Made by a program: the position numbers and the translations under genes. The notes beneath the pieces are model-generated. The model searched no databases and was not told where the DNA came from. It worked only from the letters and a program-made list of their open reading frames with translations. Positions 21,601 through 32,091 of a stretch of 64,000 bases of DNA are shown piece by piece. The stretch's first letter is position 1; every line of letters begins with the position of its first letter. The DNA comes from Halichoerus grypus (taxonomy: Eukaryota; Chordata; Mammalia; Carnivora; Phocidae): NCBI RefSeq assembly GCF_964656455.1, contig NC_135722.1, positions 47,820,628-47,884,627 on the forward strand, read 5' to 3'.

Positions 21601-24600
21601 TTCTCAGGGTTGGGTCCTGTGGACTTGTCCTTAAAGCCTTCGTACGTTCACTCAACACACACACTTGAGATTGTAAGCTTCATTAAGGTAGGGGAGTGCT
21701 GGGGTGTTTCCTCATGGAAACTGGATCTCCAGAACGATGCCCGATGCAGAAAAGGTGTCTGTAAGGCTGAGCAGTGGAAGGATGGATGGATGGATAGATG
21801 GATGGATGGATGGATGGATGGATGGATGGATGGATGGATAGCATCCACTCTCGTTCCTTACCACATACTCATCACTGACTCACTCATTCATGCTGTGGCT
21901 TAGAGTGCTCTGTGAGGCTCCATTTAACTTCACTGTGCTTCCCTCCTCCCTCAGAAGAAAAGGTCCAGTGAGTCCTTGGCTCAGTTTCCACTTTGTGCAC
22001 CATGGCCCCCGGGCCGCCCTGACTTGCTTCTCTGGTTGAGAACGGTGCGGCCCCTTCCTCGGGTGGCCTTGCCTCCTGGGAGTCCCAAGGGAAGCCCGTG
22101 ACCTCTTACAAGCTCTCAGGCAAGAGCTGCAGAAGTCAGAGGGGTCCTCTGTGTTTCTAGGGAACTTTTCAATCAAGGCATACAAAACAAGTGAGCCTGA
22201 AAAGAAGCTGGTCAGTCACCTGGGAATGATCGCTGGGGGCACAGGTGAGAGACTTCCGGGGTTTCCTCCATGGGGGGAGGGGCCCCAAGACCTTTCGTAC
22301 TTTGAAGTCATTTGATCCTAGAGGAGACTCTTCCATGGCTGTTTTAGAGGGGAGTGCAGGTTGATGACAGGCCTGGAAATGGACCCCATGTGCCCTGCTC
22401 CCCTGATCCAGCATGCTGGCTGCCCCAGAAGTCAGGCTGGGGCCCCTGGAAGAGTCTGGGGACCGAGCTGAGTAAGCCCACACATGGTCCCCCGAGGGCT
22501 CCTGGATGCAGGTCAAGCCCGAATCTCCCCATCCCCTGAGAATGAGTGAATGAGAGAACAGAACAGATGTATCAGGACACCTACGATGTGCCAGGCACCA
22601 TCACAGGCGCTTGTGAAATGATCACTTATTCGTCATTCATTCTGTTGTACACGTGGGGACACCGAAGAGCTCAGACGGGCACCTGACTCACCCTGCTCTG
22701 AGAGCAAGTTGGGATAGCGGGCTGAGTGTGAAACTAGCCAGTTCAGAGCCAGGGCTCCTTCCATCTTGCACGTGAACATCAGAAAGGGCTTTCAATTTAT
22801 TGTTGCATTAGAAGGGAAAACCAAAATGAAGGGCGGTTTTCCACTTTGAGTTTGGGGGCAGGCACGAGAGAAGTAGACTGGGGCTGAGGCAGAGCGTTAA
22901 GGGGCTGCAGACCAGGGATCGTGGGTACCGGAGCGGGAGGGAGCACCACTAGCTGTGTCCCGCCTGCTCCTTCCTGTCCCAGGGATTACGCCCATGCTGC
23001 AGCTCATTCGCCACATCACAAAGAACCCCAGCGACAGGACCAGGATGTCCCTCATCTTTGCCAACCAGGTCAGTTCTGCCGAGTCGGCCCTGAGCTTGGA
23101 GGGGTGGGAGGCACGTTTGCTGAGTGGACCGTCTGCGTTCATACCTCCCCCCGACTGACCTCTCGCTGCCTCTGCCACGGGAGGGCCGAGCAGGTGCTCA
23201 GCCGGGGTGTTGGGGGGGTGGCTGCTGGAGGAGCGAAGTCCAGGCCCGGTTTCCCACTTGTTGTTTTTAACTGTCTCCCCAGCCACCCTATGGACTAAGC
23301 TTTCTTTCCTTCATAATCAATTCTGTTTTTCTGAGTATAAAATCATAGATGCCCTCAGTAGAAATTTTAGAAAATACAGAAGTATATAAATACTTGACAT
23401 CTTTTTTGTCTTTCTTCTATACATGCCGTGTATTTGCAATTACATTTATATATTGCTTGGTTTTTTCACTCAGCATTATCACATGAGCATTTTCTTCTCA
23501 TCAAACCTCTTTATAAATATTTTCATCAGTTTGTATCAAGTTGCACCATAATTTACTGTATTTTCTGCATTCAGATTGTTTTCAGTTTTCACAGTTTTAA
23601 GGATAAAATGCTTGATGCCTTTTAGATTATTTTCTTATATAGGATCCCAGAAGTAGAATTGCGGGCACAAGAACCGTGACGAGTTTTAAGATCCAGGTTC
23701 TCTCTGCAGTATCTCGGAGCCTGTGACAAGTTTCTTTTGGCTTTGGTTTCCTTTCCCCAAATGAAGCTCCAGCCTGTGTTGCCCTCTGCTTTAGCTCTCT
23801 AGTGCTGTTAGGTGGGACCTCATGTATTACTGCCTTCACCCCTCGCGATCCCTGCACAAGATCCTGGGCCCACACTCCGCTCCTTCCAATTGGGTTCCAG
23901 CTGGGTTAGCCCTGCGTGGTGCTCAGTGTGGATGGGGGCGGGGGGCTGAGACCTCTGAGTGAGGCCACCCTGCCTGGGCTCTGCAGTGGCCTTCCAGCTG
24001 GAGGGCGGTCATGGCGGCTGCAGCAGCCTCCCCTGTCCTCCGCCCACAAGAGGGAGGGCTGGTAGTGCAGAAGCTGCAGCAGAACCTTTGTTTGCCCCGG
24101 AGTCGTGGCGAGAGCACCCCCACTCGAGTGGGGTCAGCTCAGGCAGAAATGTGCTGACCCGTGTGCTCAGTGTGGGGACCAAGCAGGATATCCCTGTTGG
24201 GGCTTTGCTCATGTTCCTTCTTTTCTAGACAGAGGAGGATATCTTGGTGAGAAAGGAGCTTGAAGAAGTTGCCAGAACTCATCCAGAGCAGTTCGACCTA
24301 TGGTACACCCTGGACAGGCCTCCTGTTGGTATGATCCCCATAGTCCCCACTGTGGGTTAGCTCCAACCCTTGACCCACCTCAGGAACTAGTCCCTGGGTT
24401 TGTTTGCTTTTTAGGACTGTGCTTGGGAGCTGAGACCTTCAGCTCTGTCCCTGCATGGGAAATGGAAGTGGAGGAAGAGAGGATTGGGGCGACCTGCTTG
24501 TAAGAGCAGTGTCTGGTATCTCAGCAGCAGTCCATACGCGCACTGAACCTCAGGAGGGACTCGGAGGGACACCCGGTCACTGGGTTGCTCTGAGCACCCA

Positions 24601-25346
24601 CTCCATGCTACACTCGACACAGCATCCCGCAGAGACATCACACACATGGCCACGGACCCCTCGCCCCCTTACCACCCGACCTCTCCTGGACAGTAGTCAT
24701 CACATGGCGAGCCCCAGGCAGCTGCTGCAACCCTAGCCAGCACCCAGCCACCCCGGCACCCTGCACCTTCATGCTGCCTCTCCTACTGCACCCAGCTGTG
24801 CCTGCCTTGTCATATAGCTCGCTGCCCAGCAGAGGGCGCCCCCCAACCGAGCCACAAACCCCAGGCCTGTTCCACCCTGCCCAGCCCCAGCTCCCTGCCT
24901 TGATTCATACCATGCCTCACTGTTGTGTTCTCCATCCCTGCCCCTGCGTGCGGCGTCAACCAGCAGTGAGCCTAGGATGCAGGGTCAATACTGAAGGCTT
25001 CCTGGGTCTCCCATGTCCTCCACTTCCCGGCTTCTCTGCAGAGAACAGCAGTGCAGACTTCTAAGCCTTGGAGAGCAGCCTTGCCTCCCTCTTTGGGGTG
25101 GGGGCAGATGGCTTGGGGTCAGGGGCTCTACCCAGCAGCCTCACAGCTTTTTTCTACTTCTGCTTAACCTCAGGCTGGAAGTACAGCTCAGGCTACATCA
25201 CTGCCAACATGATCAAGGAGCACCTCCCTCCTCCTGGGCAGTCCACGCTCATCCTGGTGTGTGGCCCACTGCCCCTGATCCAGACAACTGCTCACCCTAA
25301 CCTGGAGAAACTGGGTTATACCAAGGATATGATTTTCACTTACTGA
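17040..25346 (+). CDS. CYB5R2: NADH-cytochrome b5 reductase 2, complete, nine coding exons
   Basis: FAD flavoprotein passing electrons from NADH to cytochrome b5. Exons 17040-17060, 18342-18482, 18765-18837, 21029-21135, 21396-21525, 22161-22244, 22983-23068, 24229-24328 and 25174-25346 have consensus splice sites and join in frame into 304 residues. Visible are: a hydrophobic anchor at about residues 11-27; the FAD motif RAYTPVSS (95-102); GGKMTQYL; the NADH-binding GGTGITPM (183-190); and CGPLPL (277-282), where the family normally has CGPPP. It ends in MIFTY like the human protein. A downstream ATG at 18408 (MNSRRR) would give a 275-residue soluble form comparable to the 276-residue human isoform. 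The paralogue CYB5R1 also has an N-terminal anchor, which supports the longer reading. Symbol confident from sequence and from PPFIBP2 as convergent neighbour; exon 1 is less certain. Confidence 0.93.
17609..17780 (+). mobile_element. Can-SINE 7, internally shortened
   Basis: Sense copy starting GGTGCCTGGGTAGCTCAGTT, with GATCCCAAGGTCCTGGGATC, a pyrimidine tract and a pure 20-A tail. It lacks the usual GTCTGCCTTCGGCTCAGGTC part between the two tRNA-like boxes and also the AATAAA repeats. Flanking sequence is only loosely duplicated. Confidence 0.85.
17982..18180 (-). mobile_element. Can-SINE 8 (antisense)
   Basis: T-rich start, TTTATTTATTTATTTGAGAG, a run of ten or more G in the middle, then the tRNA-like part ending CCACCCAGGCGCC. 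Perfect duplication CTGCATTCTGTTTT (17968-17981 and 18181-18194). Confidence 0.95.
18342..18482 (+). CDS. CYB5R2: CYB5R2 exon 2 (membrane anchor and MNSRRR start)
   Basis: Acceptor TGTCTGGCTAG, donor GAG|GTAGTG; 47 codons, phase 0 at both ends. The first 20 codons encode a hydrophobic segment, [20 protein letters not shown], followed by MNSRRR, the N terminus of the known short form, then YPLPLIEKE. The acceptor's own TAG is an in-frame stop, so the anchor can only be translated if spliced to an upstream exon. Confidence 0.88.
18618..18660. repeat. GT/GC dinucleotide microsatellite
   Basis: A run of GT repeats ending in GCGCGCG within CYB5R2 intron 2; alternating purine-pyrimidine sequence that can adopt Z-DNA and is likely length-variable. 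Confidence 0.9.
18765..18837 (+). CDS. CYB5R2: CYB5R2 exon 3
   Basis: 73 nt encoding [20 protein letters not shown] and PV, the first strand of the FAD domain. Acceptor TTTTATAG, donor GTGAGT, ends in phase 1. Confidence 0.95.
18838..21028 (+). other. CYB5R2 intron 3
   Basis: 2.2 kb with no recognised exon. A sense MIR-like repeat is visible at about 19030-19260 (GGCAACCTTAGGCAAGTCCT, CTCTGAGCCTTGG, ATGAAATGGAG) and a reverse MIR-like core at 20785-20840 (AGAGGTGAAGTGACTTGCCC). Confidence 0.6.
21029..21135 (+). CDS. CYB5R2: CYB5R2 exon 4 (FAD-binding RxYTPxS)
   Basis: 107 nt. Encodes [11 protein letters not shown], then [20 protein letters not shown]. The Arg-Ala-Tyr-Thr motif contacts the FAD phosphates and isoalloxazine in this family. 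Donor GTAAGT. Confidence 0.96.
21396..21525 (+). CDS. CYB5R2: CYB5R2 exon 5
   Basis: 130 nt encoding [20 protein letters not shown], then [20 protein letters not shown] and [11 protein letters not shown] is the second FAD-contacting motif. Acceptor TTTTTCAG, donor CAG|GTACTG. Confidence 0.95.
21777..21841. repeat. GGAT tetranucleotide microsatellite
   Basis: About fifteen GGAT units with two GATA-type variants, within CYB5R2 intron 5. Likely polymorphic. Confidence 0.92.
22161..22244 (+). CDS. CYB5R2: CYB5R2 exon 6
   Basis: 84 nt encoding [20 protein letters not shown], then GMIAGGT: the hinge between the FAD and NADH domains. The [11 protein letters not shown] part is the most variable stretch compared with human. 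Acceptor TTTCTAG, donor ACAG|GTGAGA. Confidence 0.94.
22245..24228 (+). other. CYB5R2 introns 6 and 7
   Basis: Non-coding apart from exon 7 (22983-23068). A MIR-like block lies at 22560-22700 (TACGATGTGCCAGGCACC). An AT-rich stretch at 23310-23690, ending GGATCCCAGAAGTAGAATTG, resembles an old LINE-derived repeat. Confidence 0.5.
22983..23068 (+). CDS. CYB5R2: CYB5R2 exon 7 (NADH-binding GGTGITPM)
   Basis: 86 nt; completes the NADH-binding motif and encodes [20 protein letters not shown], then MSLIFANQ. Acceptor CCTGTCCCAG, donor CCAG|GTCAGT. Confidence 0.96.
24229..24328 (+). CDS. CYB5R2: CYB5R2 exon 8
   Basis: 100 nt encoding [20 protein letters not shown], then [13 protein letters not shown]. 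Acceptor CTTTTCTAG, donor GTATGA, ends in phase 1. Confidence 0.96.
24329..25173 (+). other. CYB5R2 intron 8
   Basis: 0.85 kb of C-rich sequence, with no recognised exon or clear repeat. Confidence 0.6.
25174..25346 (+). CDS. CYB5R2: CYB5R2 exon 9 (terminal coding exon)
   Basis: Acceptor CTTAACCTCAG. Encodes [20 protein letters not shown], then the VCGPLPLIQ segment and [14 protein letters not shown], with TGA at 25344-25346. The CTG at 25269-25271 puts Leu in the third place of the motif usually read CGPPP. Confidence 0.96.
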
Positions 25347-25413
25347 TACCTCCCTTGCTTCTAGCAAATTTGCCTAGTCCCTTTCTGTTTCGGAGTGAGT
25401 TCTGCCTCACCAC

Positions 25414-25419
25414 ATTAAA
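25414..25419 (+). promoter_or_regulatory. CYB5R2 poly(A) signal ATTAAA
   Basis: ATTAAA 68 bp after the stop codon, followed by a GT-rich stretch (GGGATGTGTTCACAAGTGCCTTGT), as expected for a cleavage site near 25440. This implies a very short 3' UTR of about 100 nt. No other consensus signal was noted close by. Confidence 0.7.
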
Positions 25420-25439
25420 CTGGGATGTGTTCACAAGTG

Positions 25440-28400
25440 CCTTGTAATGCATCCTCAGGCACATGGCTTCTCGTTTGGGTGTGAGCCTAAGAAGCATTCA
25501 AGGGGCTGGAGGCAGACTGGTTTCTGAGGCCTTGTAGCTTGGGAGGCTCGAAGGAACTCTGTTCAGTGCCTTGCCCCATAGTTTAATGAAATCAACTTCA
25601 GCACAAAGCAGACAGCTCAGGAGATGTGGCTCTGTGGGGAATCTGCTAGGCCAGCCCTACATGTGAACGGTCTTGTGTGTGTCCAAGGGAGGTCAGAACT
25701 GGCAAAAGTGCAGGGGCAGAATTCCAGAAGGATCCAACTGGGGTCATATCAACTCCCAGTAATCTCTCTTGAACTCCCCTCTCCAGAGTGTTGTTTTTAA
25801 GGTCAGACTTACTAGAGGGCCCAGGCACCCTCCATGTGCTCTCTTCCTTCTTTGGTAGGAGACCCTTGAAGTGGGAACGGTGTTGAAAGGTATTAGGGAG
25901 TTGTAAATCCGTACGGTAGGCAGGCTTCAGCCATGCTAGACTCCCTGTGCTTTGCACAACAGATGGAGGCAAGGGCCCTGGTTTTCTCAGCATCTTCTAA
26001 ATGCCAGGCCCCGTTCTGGTGTGGCGGGTGGGGTGGTTAGCACAGAAGTTTCTGAACTGCAAATGAGATGAGGCTCCAGGAGTTATTCCTGAAATCCTTG
26101 CCATTGCTACGCCCAAGTGATCCAAGTGACCCCCCAGCCCTGGCCGTCCGCGGCCAGGCTGACGTGCTGCTCCGTTGCCCAGGGGTGGGTAGAACTTGTC
26201 CTGCACTTTAGTTCGCATCATTCTCACAACAAGCCGGAGATTCCGTGGGGATGATGTTCTCCCGAGTTACAGATGAGGAAAGTGAGGCTCTAAGTTATTA
26301 TCTTCAGATCCTTCCAACACAACAGGAGGCAGCGAAGCTGGGCTTCAGACCTGGGTGCTTAATTCCAAGTCCTTTCCTTTCTGCAAAAACTGGCATTGTT
26401 AGCATTGCCTCCAACGGGTGTCACTGGATGTGCGTGTGTGCATGCGTGTGGAGGGGACAGGAGAGGGTGGGATGGCTCTAGAGAACTCACCAGAGTACAG
26501 CTGTGCCCTGCCTAGGGATGGTCTCACAGAGGGTGGGTAGGGGTGCGATGGGTGTGGGGTGTGGGGGGGGAGGGGCTGCGAGCCTTCACCCATGCGTGTG
26601 TTCAGCGCACCCTCAGCAGATCCCTACTTGGAGAAGCTACTCCGCTGGGCACAGTATGATGAGTAAGAGCCCACCCTCGTACTTTCCTCCAACACAGAGC
26701 TTACCACACCTTTCCCCTCTGGCACACTCGGGAACCGAGTCATGTCTGAAATCCAGGGAGCACCTCTTCCTCGAAGTCTTTTCCAGTCGCTCCCCCAGCT
26801 CTCCATTAAAAAGGACAAGTAGTTTCTACTGGAGCATCTGTACCTTTCAGCTTAAAACAGAGGTGTAACCCCCACTAGAGCATCAGCACCCTCAGACAAG
26901 CACCTTGACATTCGTGCCTAGACCTCCAGCCCTCAGCCTGGCATGGAACATGCTTAACCTGCACATACGAAGGGGTGAGTGGCTGGAGCACGGCACGGCG
27001 GCCTGCTTGGAGTCCCTGAGCAGTTTGGGGACCAGGGCTGGCTCTTACTCTGGCAGCACGGGAGTGCGCCCACAGCAGGTGCTCGGTGCCTTCGTGCTGA
27101 GGGTGGCTGTGTGAGGGAGAAAGACACCCAGCAGGGGAGCCAGGAGGGCTCCGGCTCAAGGGCTGACGGCACAATGGGACACAGGAAACTCCGACGCATC
27201 AGTGAAGGCTTCCTGAAAGAAGCCGTGTGGCTTGCTGGCTCTGGACAGGCGGAACTCGGCCTTGTGAGGGGGACCGGGGGAAAACGACACCTAACGGTGA
27301 GGGAAAGTCAGCCGCACAGGCTTTCGTAAGGGTTCGTGAGGCCGGAGACTCGGAAAGGCCATGGGTGCTGCCTAAGGCTTTTGAACTCCTCTCTCGATTC
27401 TGGAACTGAGGCGTTCTTAGCAGAACGGTATCAGGATGAGAACGGTGCTTTGGGAAGGCCGCTCTCGGACAGGGGAGAGAACGGCAGGGGACCAACTGGG
27501 GAGGTGGGGGACCGAGGAGACCAGCTTTGGAAAGCAGAGGAGAGAGGAGGCCTGAGCTGTCACAGGGAGGAAGAGGATGGGGCTGTCGCCAGTGGGGAGA
27601 CTGGTCGGGAGGGACAGAATGGCTGGGGCACACGGGGCCTCTCCCCGAGAAAGGAGACACGGCAGGGAACAGGCTGTGTGGGGAGATGGCCAGGGGTGGA
27701 AACGCTGTTTGGGGTGTGCGAGGGCCGTCCGCTGGGGGCAGCCATCTGACCAGACACCTGCACTTGGGAGCCTGCGCTGCGGGTCAGCCAGGGTTAGGGG
27801 ACCCAGGGTTTGGAGCCGCCTCTGCTCAGACCTGAGGAGGCCCAGCAGCACGGACAAGCTGACACCCTGCTGCAGAGGAGGGTAGGACGAGGGCAGTGAG
27901 GGCCATGGGAGGAGTCCCACTGCTCCTTCGCCGTGCTCACCCTGGGCCGGTTCCTGTGAAGGGAAGTACCCCCTCGGTGTGGAAGCAGCCAGGAGGGGCT
28001 CCCTGTCATTTCAGCCAGCTCAGCCACTACAGGACAGCCAGAACATTTTTTTCCAGAATTTTCTTCCAGCAGAGCTTTTATGAACTCCTTGCCCTTCCCC
28101 TTTGGCGTAAGAACCTCCCAAACGTCACCAGGAAGAGCAGGGGCCATTGAGTCTGTGCTGACGTCTCACTGCCCTCCCCACAGAAGTGGGGGGCAATCCA
28201 TGTATAAAAGTACAAAAGGTATAAAAGCTGTGGTGAAGAGCCTAGCATGGCTGAAAACTCAGGGCCCCCGGGGCCCCCTCCTGGACATCTGTTCACCGCT
28301 CTGCTCGCTCCTGTCAGTGCGCACGTCCGAGGGGTCCTGCCAGCCCGTCTGGGCTCTGTGGATGGCCATGCCAGCTCCCCGGCGCAAAGACTCGGGGCCC

Positions 28401-31354
28401 CCATGCATGGCTCTCTGGGCTCTTGGCCACGAAGAAAGTCACCTCCAGTCCTCAGGGCTGGGAGCGGCCAGGCGAGAGTCGCTCAGCAGCTGGTCCTGGC
28501 TCAGCAGAGTCTGAAAGGACACAGCCCGAGGGCCAGTTGAACAGGGTTTTGGTCAAGGCTGCCGTGCGGCAGCTATGCAGGAAGCAGCGGGACACTGGGT
28601 GAGGTCCCGTCTGACACCACTGGCACCCTCTAAGCTCATGGGGTTCCAGGGACCCCACATGCGGAATCAGAACAGACTGCGCTATCAAGACAATACCTCG
28701 CTCATACCTTAGAGGGGAAGTTGCTATCTCAAGACCACCCAAGGCCTATGAGTAGTGGAGGGCAAGGCTGGGTGCATTCACTTCAGTGTGCGAGCCAAGG
28801 GAAAAATAAAATAAAAATGATCCCATTTCGATTCAGGGAGCCCCCTGCCCCCTCCACTTCCATCTTGTCCTTGGATACAGCCTTCTTAATGTGCCCTAAG
28901 AGATCAGTGAGCGAAGGACGGGGACAGGGGCTACAGCCGGTGGGCTCAGTGATGGGACCATCCAAAGTAAGGGGCAGTGGAAGGTATAGGGCCTCCACAG
29001 TGTGAATCTTCTCTGTGGCTGGACTTTTCCTGCCAGCTGTCGTCTGTCTCTAAGCCTTGCGAGGAGGCTTTACAGACAACTAAGCTGCGGTTCACAGAGA
29101 GAATGACTTGCCTGAGGTCCCAGAGTCAGTGAGAGGCAGAGCAGGGGCTTGAACCAGATTGGCCTCCCTCCAAAGCGGCATCTCTCCCGGACACCATTCT
29201 GCCCCTTCATGATAGTTTGTCCCCATGAGGCACACCAGGATGTGTCCACATGCCCATGATTGCCATGAGGCCAGAGGCATGGCACAAAATGCACGTGTCT
29301 CATGGGCAGAGGGCAGAGCAGTGCCCACCAGGTCAGAGAGGAGGCCCGGGCATTGGGCTGATGAGGCAGGTGACCCGGAACTGCCAAGCATCTTGGTTTC
29401 CTCACCAGCTCTGAGCCTGGGAAGAGGACCAAGACCTGGCATGCTTTAGCTGGTTTCAGCTCAAGGCCCGTGACCCTTCTCAGTGCCCCTAGCAGCTCAG
29501 GCCACAGTGCTCAGCACCATCCTTCGAATTCCTAGCACAGCCTAGGACCCAGGTTGGGATTGGGGGGGCAGGGGAGGTGCTCAGGCTGTGGGTATCACGC
29601 CAAACTCGTGGGGCCACCCCAGCACCTGGCCTACTGCAGATAGAGGGTCAGAATCCTACCGTGAGGCGGTGAATGTCTTGGGAGAGGAGCCCTATCTGCG
29701 TCACAGTGCCTTCCGAAGGGGCCATCTGTAAAATGGGCAGCAGCCTGGTCAGCACACGCGGATGGACTCGGCTTGTGATTCACAGGGATGGCATGCAAGT
29801 CCTGTCCTGGGAGAGTGGGTGAGGAGGGGGCCCAGGCCCTGGGGAGTGACAGCTGGGCAGGGCACATGCTGTTTCTGTCCTTGGGAAGGCTGGAGCTTCC
29901 AGTATCCCACACTGCTGTGTGCACACGCTCCCAGGGCCCGTCCTGGCACCAACACTGAGGGTGCACGGGAGATGAGAAGCAGCCCTTCCACGCATGCTCA
30001 GTGCTCCAGCTATTTCTAGAAGCAGAAAGCGGCAGGGATGAAGGCCTCAGCATGCTGAATACACCGACAATTTCCGGTGACAACGGGACCCCGTATGCTG
30101 ATGCCCAGGGTAGGTATGGTTGGGCACCCTCAGGGAGCTGCTGATAGAGCTTCCTCACTGCCAGGAGCCTCCCTTGCCTCCCCTCCTCCTCAGGTAATGC
30201 TGGTCCGCTCCCTCTTCCCTAAGCCTATGTAGACATTGTAGATTTAGAAGCATCCTCTGAGAGCTTCAAGTATCATCCCACATTTTCCAGGTGGGAAAAC
30301 TGAGGCCCACAAAGGGACACAAGCCTTGCTTGAGACCACAGAGAAATGTAGTGACATAATTCCATGCAGGGTTTCAAAACAGGTGCACGCAGAGACGCTC
30401 TCCCCAGGACACCCTAGGAATCAGGGACAAAGCCGGCCCTGGGGCTCAATGACAGCTACGCCCAGCAACCAGCCCCGAGGAGCACCTGCCATTCAGTGTC
30501 CCGGGTACTGGGATCAGGCACCAGGCTGACTTCAGAGAGGCCCAGGTGGTCATGGCCTGGGGTTATCAGCCATCCCTGGGGCTGCTGGTAGTTTAAGAAG
30601 CAAACCAGAGCACTGCCTCCGTCTGGGACAGAATCAGAGTGCCCTTCATGGGGCCATCAAGCCCTGCTCCGGCCGCCAGACGGTTACGAGGTTGCTGTTA
30701 TTTTGCAGACAAGGCCCGGGGGACCCAGGAGGGCCAAACCCTGCCCTAGGCAAACTGGAATCTCATGAGCAGGAACCCAGACTGGCAAGATGTGTCTCTC
30801 CGTCAGTCCCCGTCCAGACAAGGCCCATCTGGAAGAGCCATTATCAGTTAGCCAGCCTCTAAATCAGGAGGCCAGGGCTGTTCCCGTTCTGCCGACAGAC
30901 CGACCAGCCCCCACAATGGTTATGGGCCCAGCCAGGTTAGTAGCAGGGAGGCTGACAAAGCACACAAAAGAACAGAGGCAATTTCCACGAGGCCGCGTTC
31001 TTGTCTCCCCCTCTGCCCCTGAGGAGGTTCACGCTGCTGAAACGGAAACCGACTCTGGGGTCTGCTCGACAGATGCGACCCACAGTCAGTGAGCACGAGG
31101 TTCCCCACGGCTTCATAAGAGGGAGGTGGAGCCTGAAGCGAAGAGGCCCCAGACCTCCTCTGAAGGATACGGGGGTCCCTCCCTACTCCAGTTCCCTCGT
31201 CCATGACACTTGGCAAATGCCATGTGTGCCCCTGGCCGAGGACTGGCTCGGGGCCACCCGCTGTCATGCTGGGCAACCCGCGGGACTCCATCTCCAGCTG
31301 CGCCCAGCTCTCTTCCCTGCCCAGTGAGGTTAAAGATATGTGGTGCTGTTTGCT
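25440..31354. other. Tail-to-tail intergenic region between CYB5R2 and PPFIBP2
   Basis: About 5.9 kb separating the predicted 3' ends of the two convergent genes. No exon, SINE or L1 was recognised. MIR-like cores are seen at about 26260-26350 (TTACAGATGAGGAAAGTGAG) and 30285-30345 (GGTGGGAAAACTGAGGC). G-rich sequence at 26540-26580 and 27440-27760 keeps long frames open without resembling known proteins. Confidence 0.6.
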
Positions 31355-31896
31355 TTCTACATAAATATTGTCTTTATTACCAGAAAGAAGCGACCACCTC
31401 TGTGGGTAAGGCACAACACAGTTACGCTGTCACTGCGGCAGGAGTCCCTGCTGCCATCCCTGGGGTCTCAGCCACAACTCTGTGGCCACAGGCCTAAGGC
31501 ACTTAAGATTGCCCCTCAACGGAAGCCCAGCAGAGGGGCCCAAGAGCTGAGCCTCTGGGGATTGCCCATGGTCTCTGAACCCGTGTCCAGGGTTGTGTGT
31601 TTCCACCGGTGCCGAAGATGGCCACCAAGAATTACTATAGATGTACAAGCGTCTTTGCGTCTTTCCTCCTGAGTCCACCTTTGGCAACAGTCCCCAAAGG
31701 CTGGCCCCTTAGCAAAAGTGCCACTCCATACCCTGGCCACCCCCAGAGTTCAGAGAGAGACTGGCCTGGAGTACACAGCAGCCGGAATGTTCTGTGAGGC
31801 ATGCACAGGGGCGGGTGGTGAGGTGCAGCTCTATGCGGACACACGCAGTGTTACGGTGAAGCTCCCGGGGTGCAGAGAGGACAGGTAACAAGGCCA
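31355..31896 (-). other. PPFIBP2 3' UTR (predicted)
   Basis: Sequence between the stop codon and the poly(A) signal on the minus strand; no intron signal is needed to reach it. The right end is exact, the left end approximate. Confidence 0.6.
31373..31378 (-). promoter_or_regulatory. PPFIBP2 poly(A) signal AATAAA
   Basis: On the minus strand AATAAA lies about 520 nt after the liprin stop codon, with TTTATGTAGAAAGC downstream. It is the first canonical signal seen after the stop, predicting a 3' UTR of roughly 0.5 kb ending near 31355. Confidence 0.65.
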
Positions 31897-32091
31897 TCAG
31901 CTAATCCGTCCCACCTGGTCCAGCCCGTCCAGTTCAGGGGCATCGAGGGGGCTGAGGCCCCGGTAGCCACTGCAGGCCCTGGAACTGTCACCAGCACTGT
32001 CACTGGGCTCCATGGGGCAAATGTAGTCCGTCGACTCATCGAATTTCTTTCTTCTTATGTTTCCAAAATGCGAAAATCCTAGTTTCCTTGG
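31897..32091 (-). CDS. PPFIBP2: PPFIBP2 last coding exon
   Basis: 195 nt including TGA at 31897-31899. Encodes PRKLGFSHFGNIRRKKFDES, then TDYICPMEP and the end LDGLDQVGRIS. Acceptor GTGTTTTAG on the minus strand, phase 0. This tail follows the third SAM domain. Confidence 0.95.
   Translation of the reverse strand, partial: PRKLGFSHFGNIRRKKFDESTDYICPMEPSDSAGDSSRACSGYRGLSPLDAPELDGLDQVGRIS

Noticed and set aside
22190..22210. Possible frameshift in CYB5R2 exon 6 at an A run
   Set aside because: Recounting shows four A after CCTG; the exon is 84 nt and keeps the frame into GMIAGGT.
27199..27920. Several long frames on both strands in GC-rich intergenic DNA
   Set aside because: Overlapping frames on both strands with low-complexity composition and no splice-supported partner exons.
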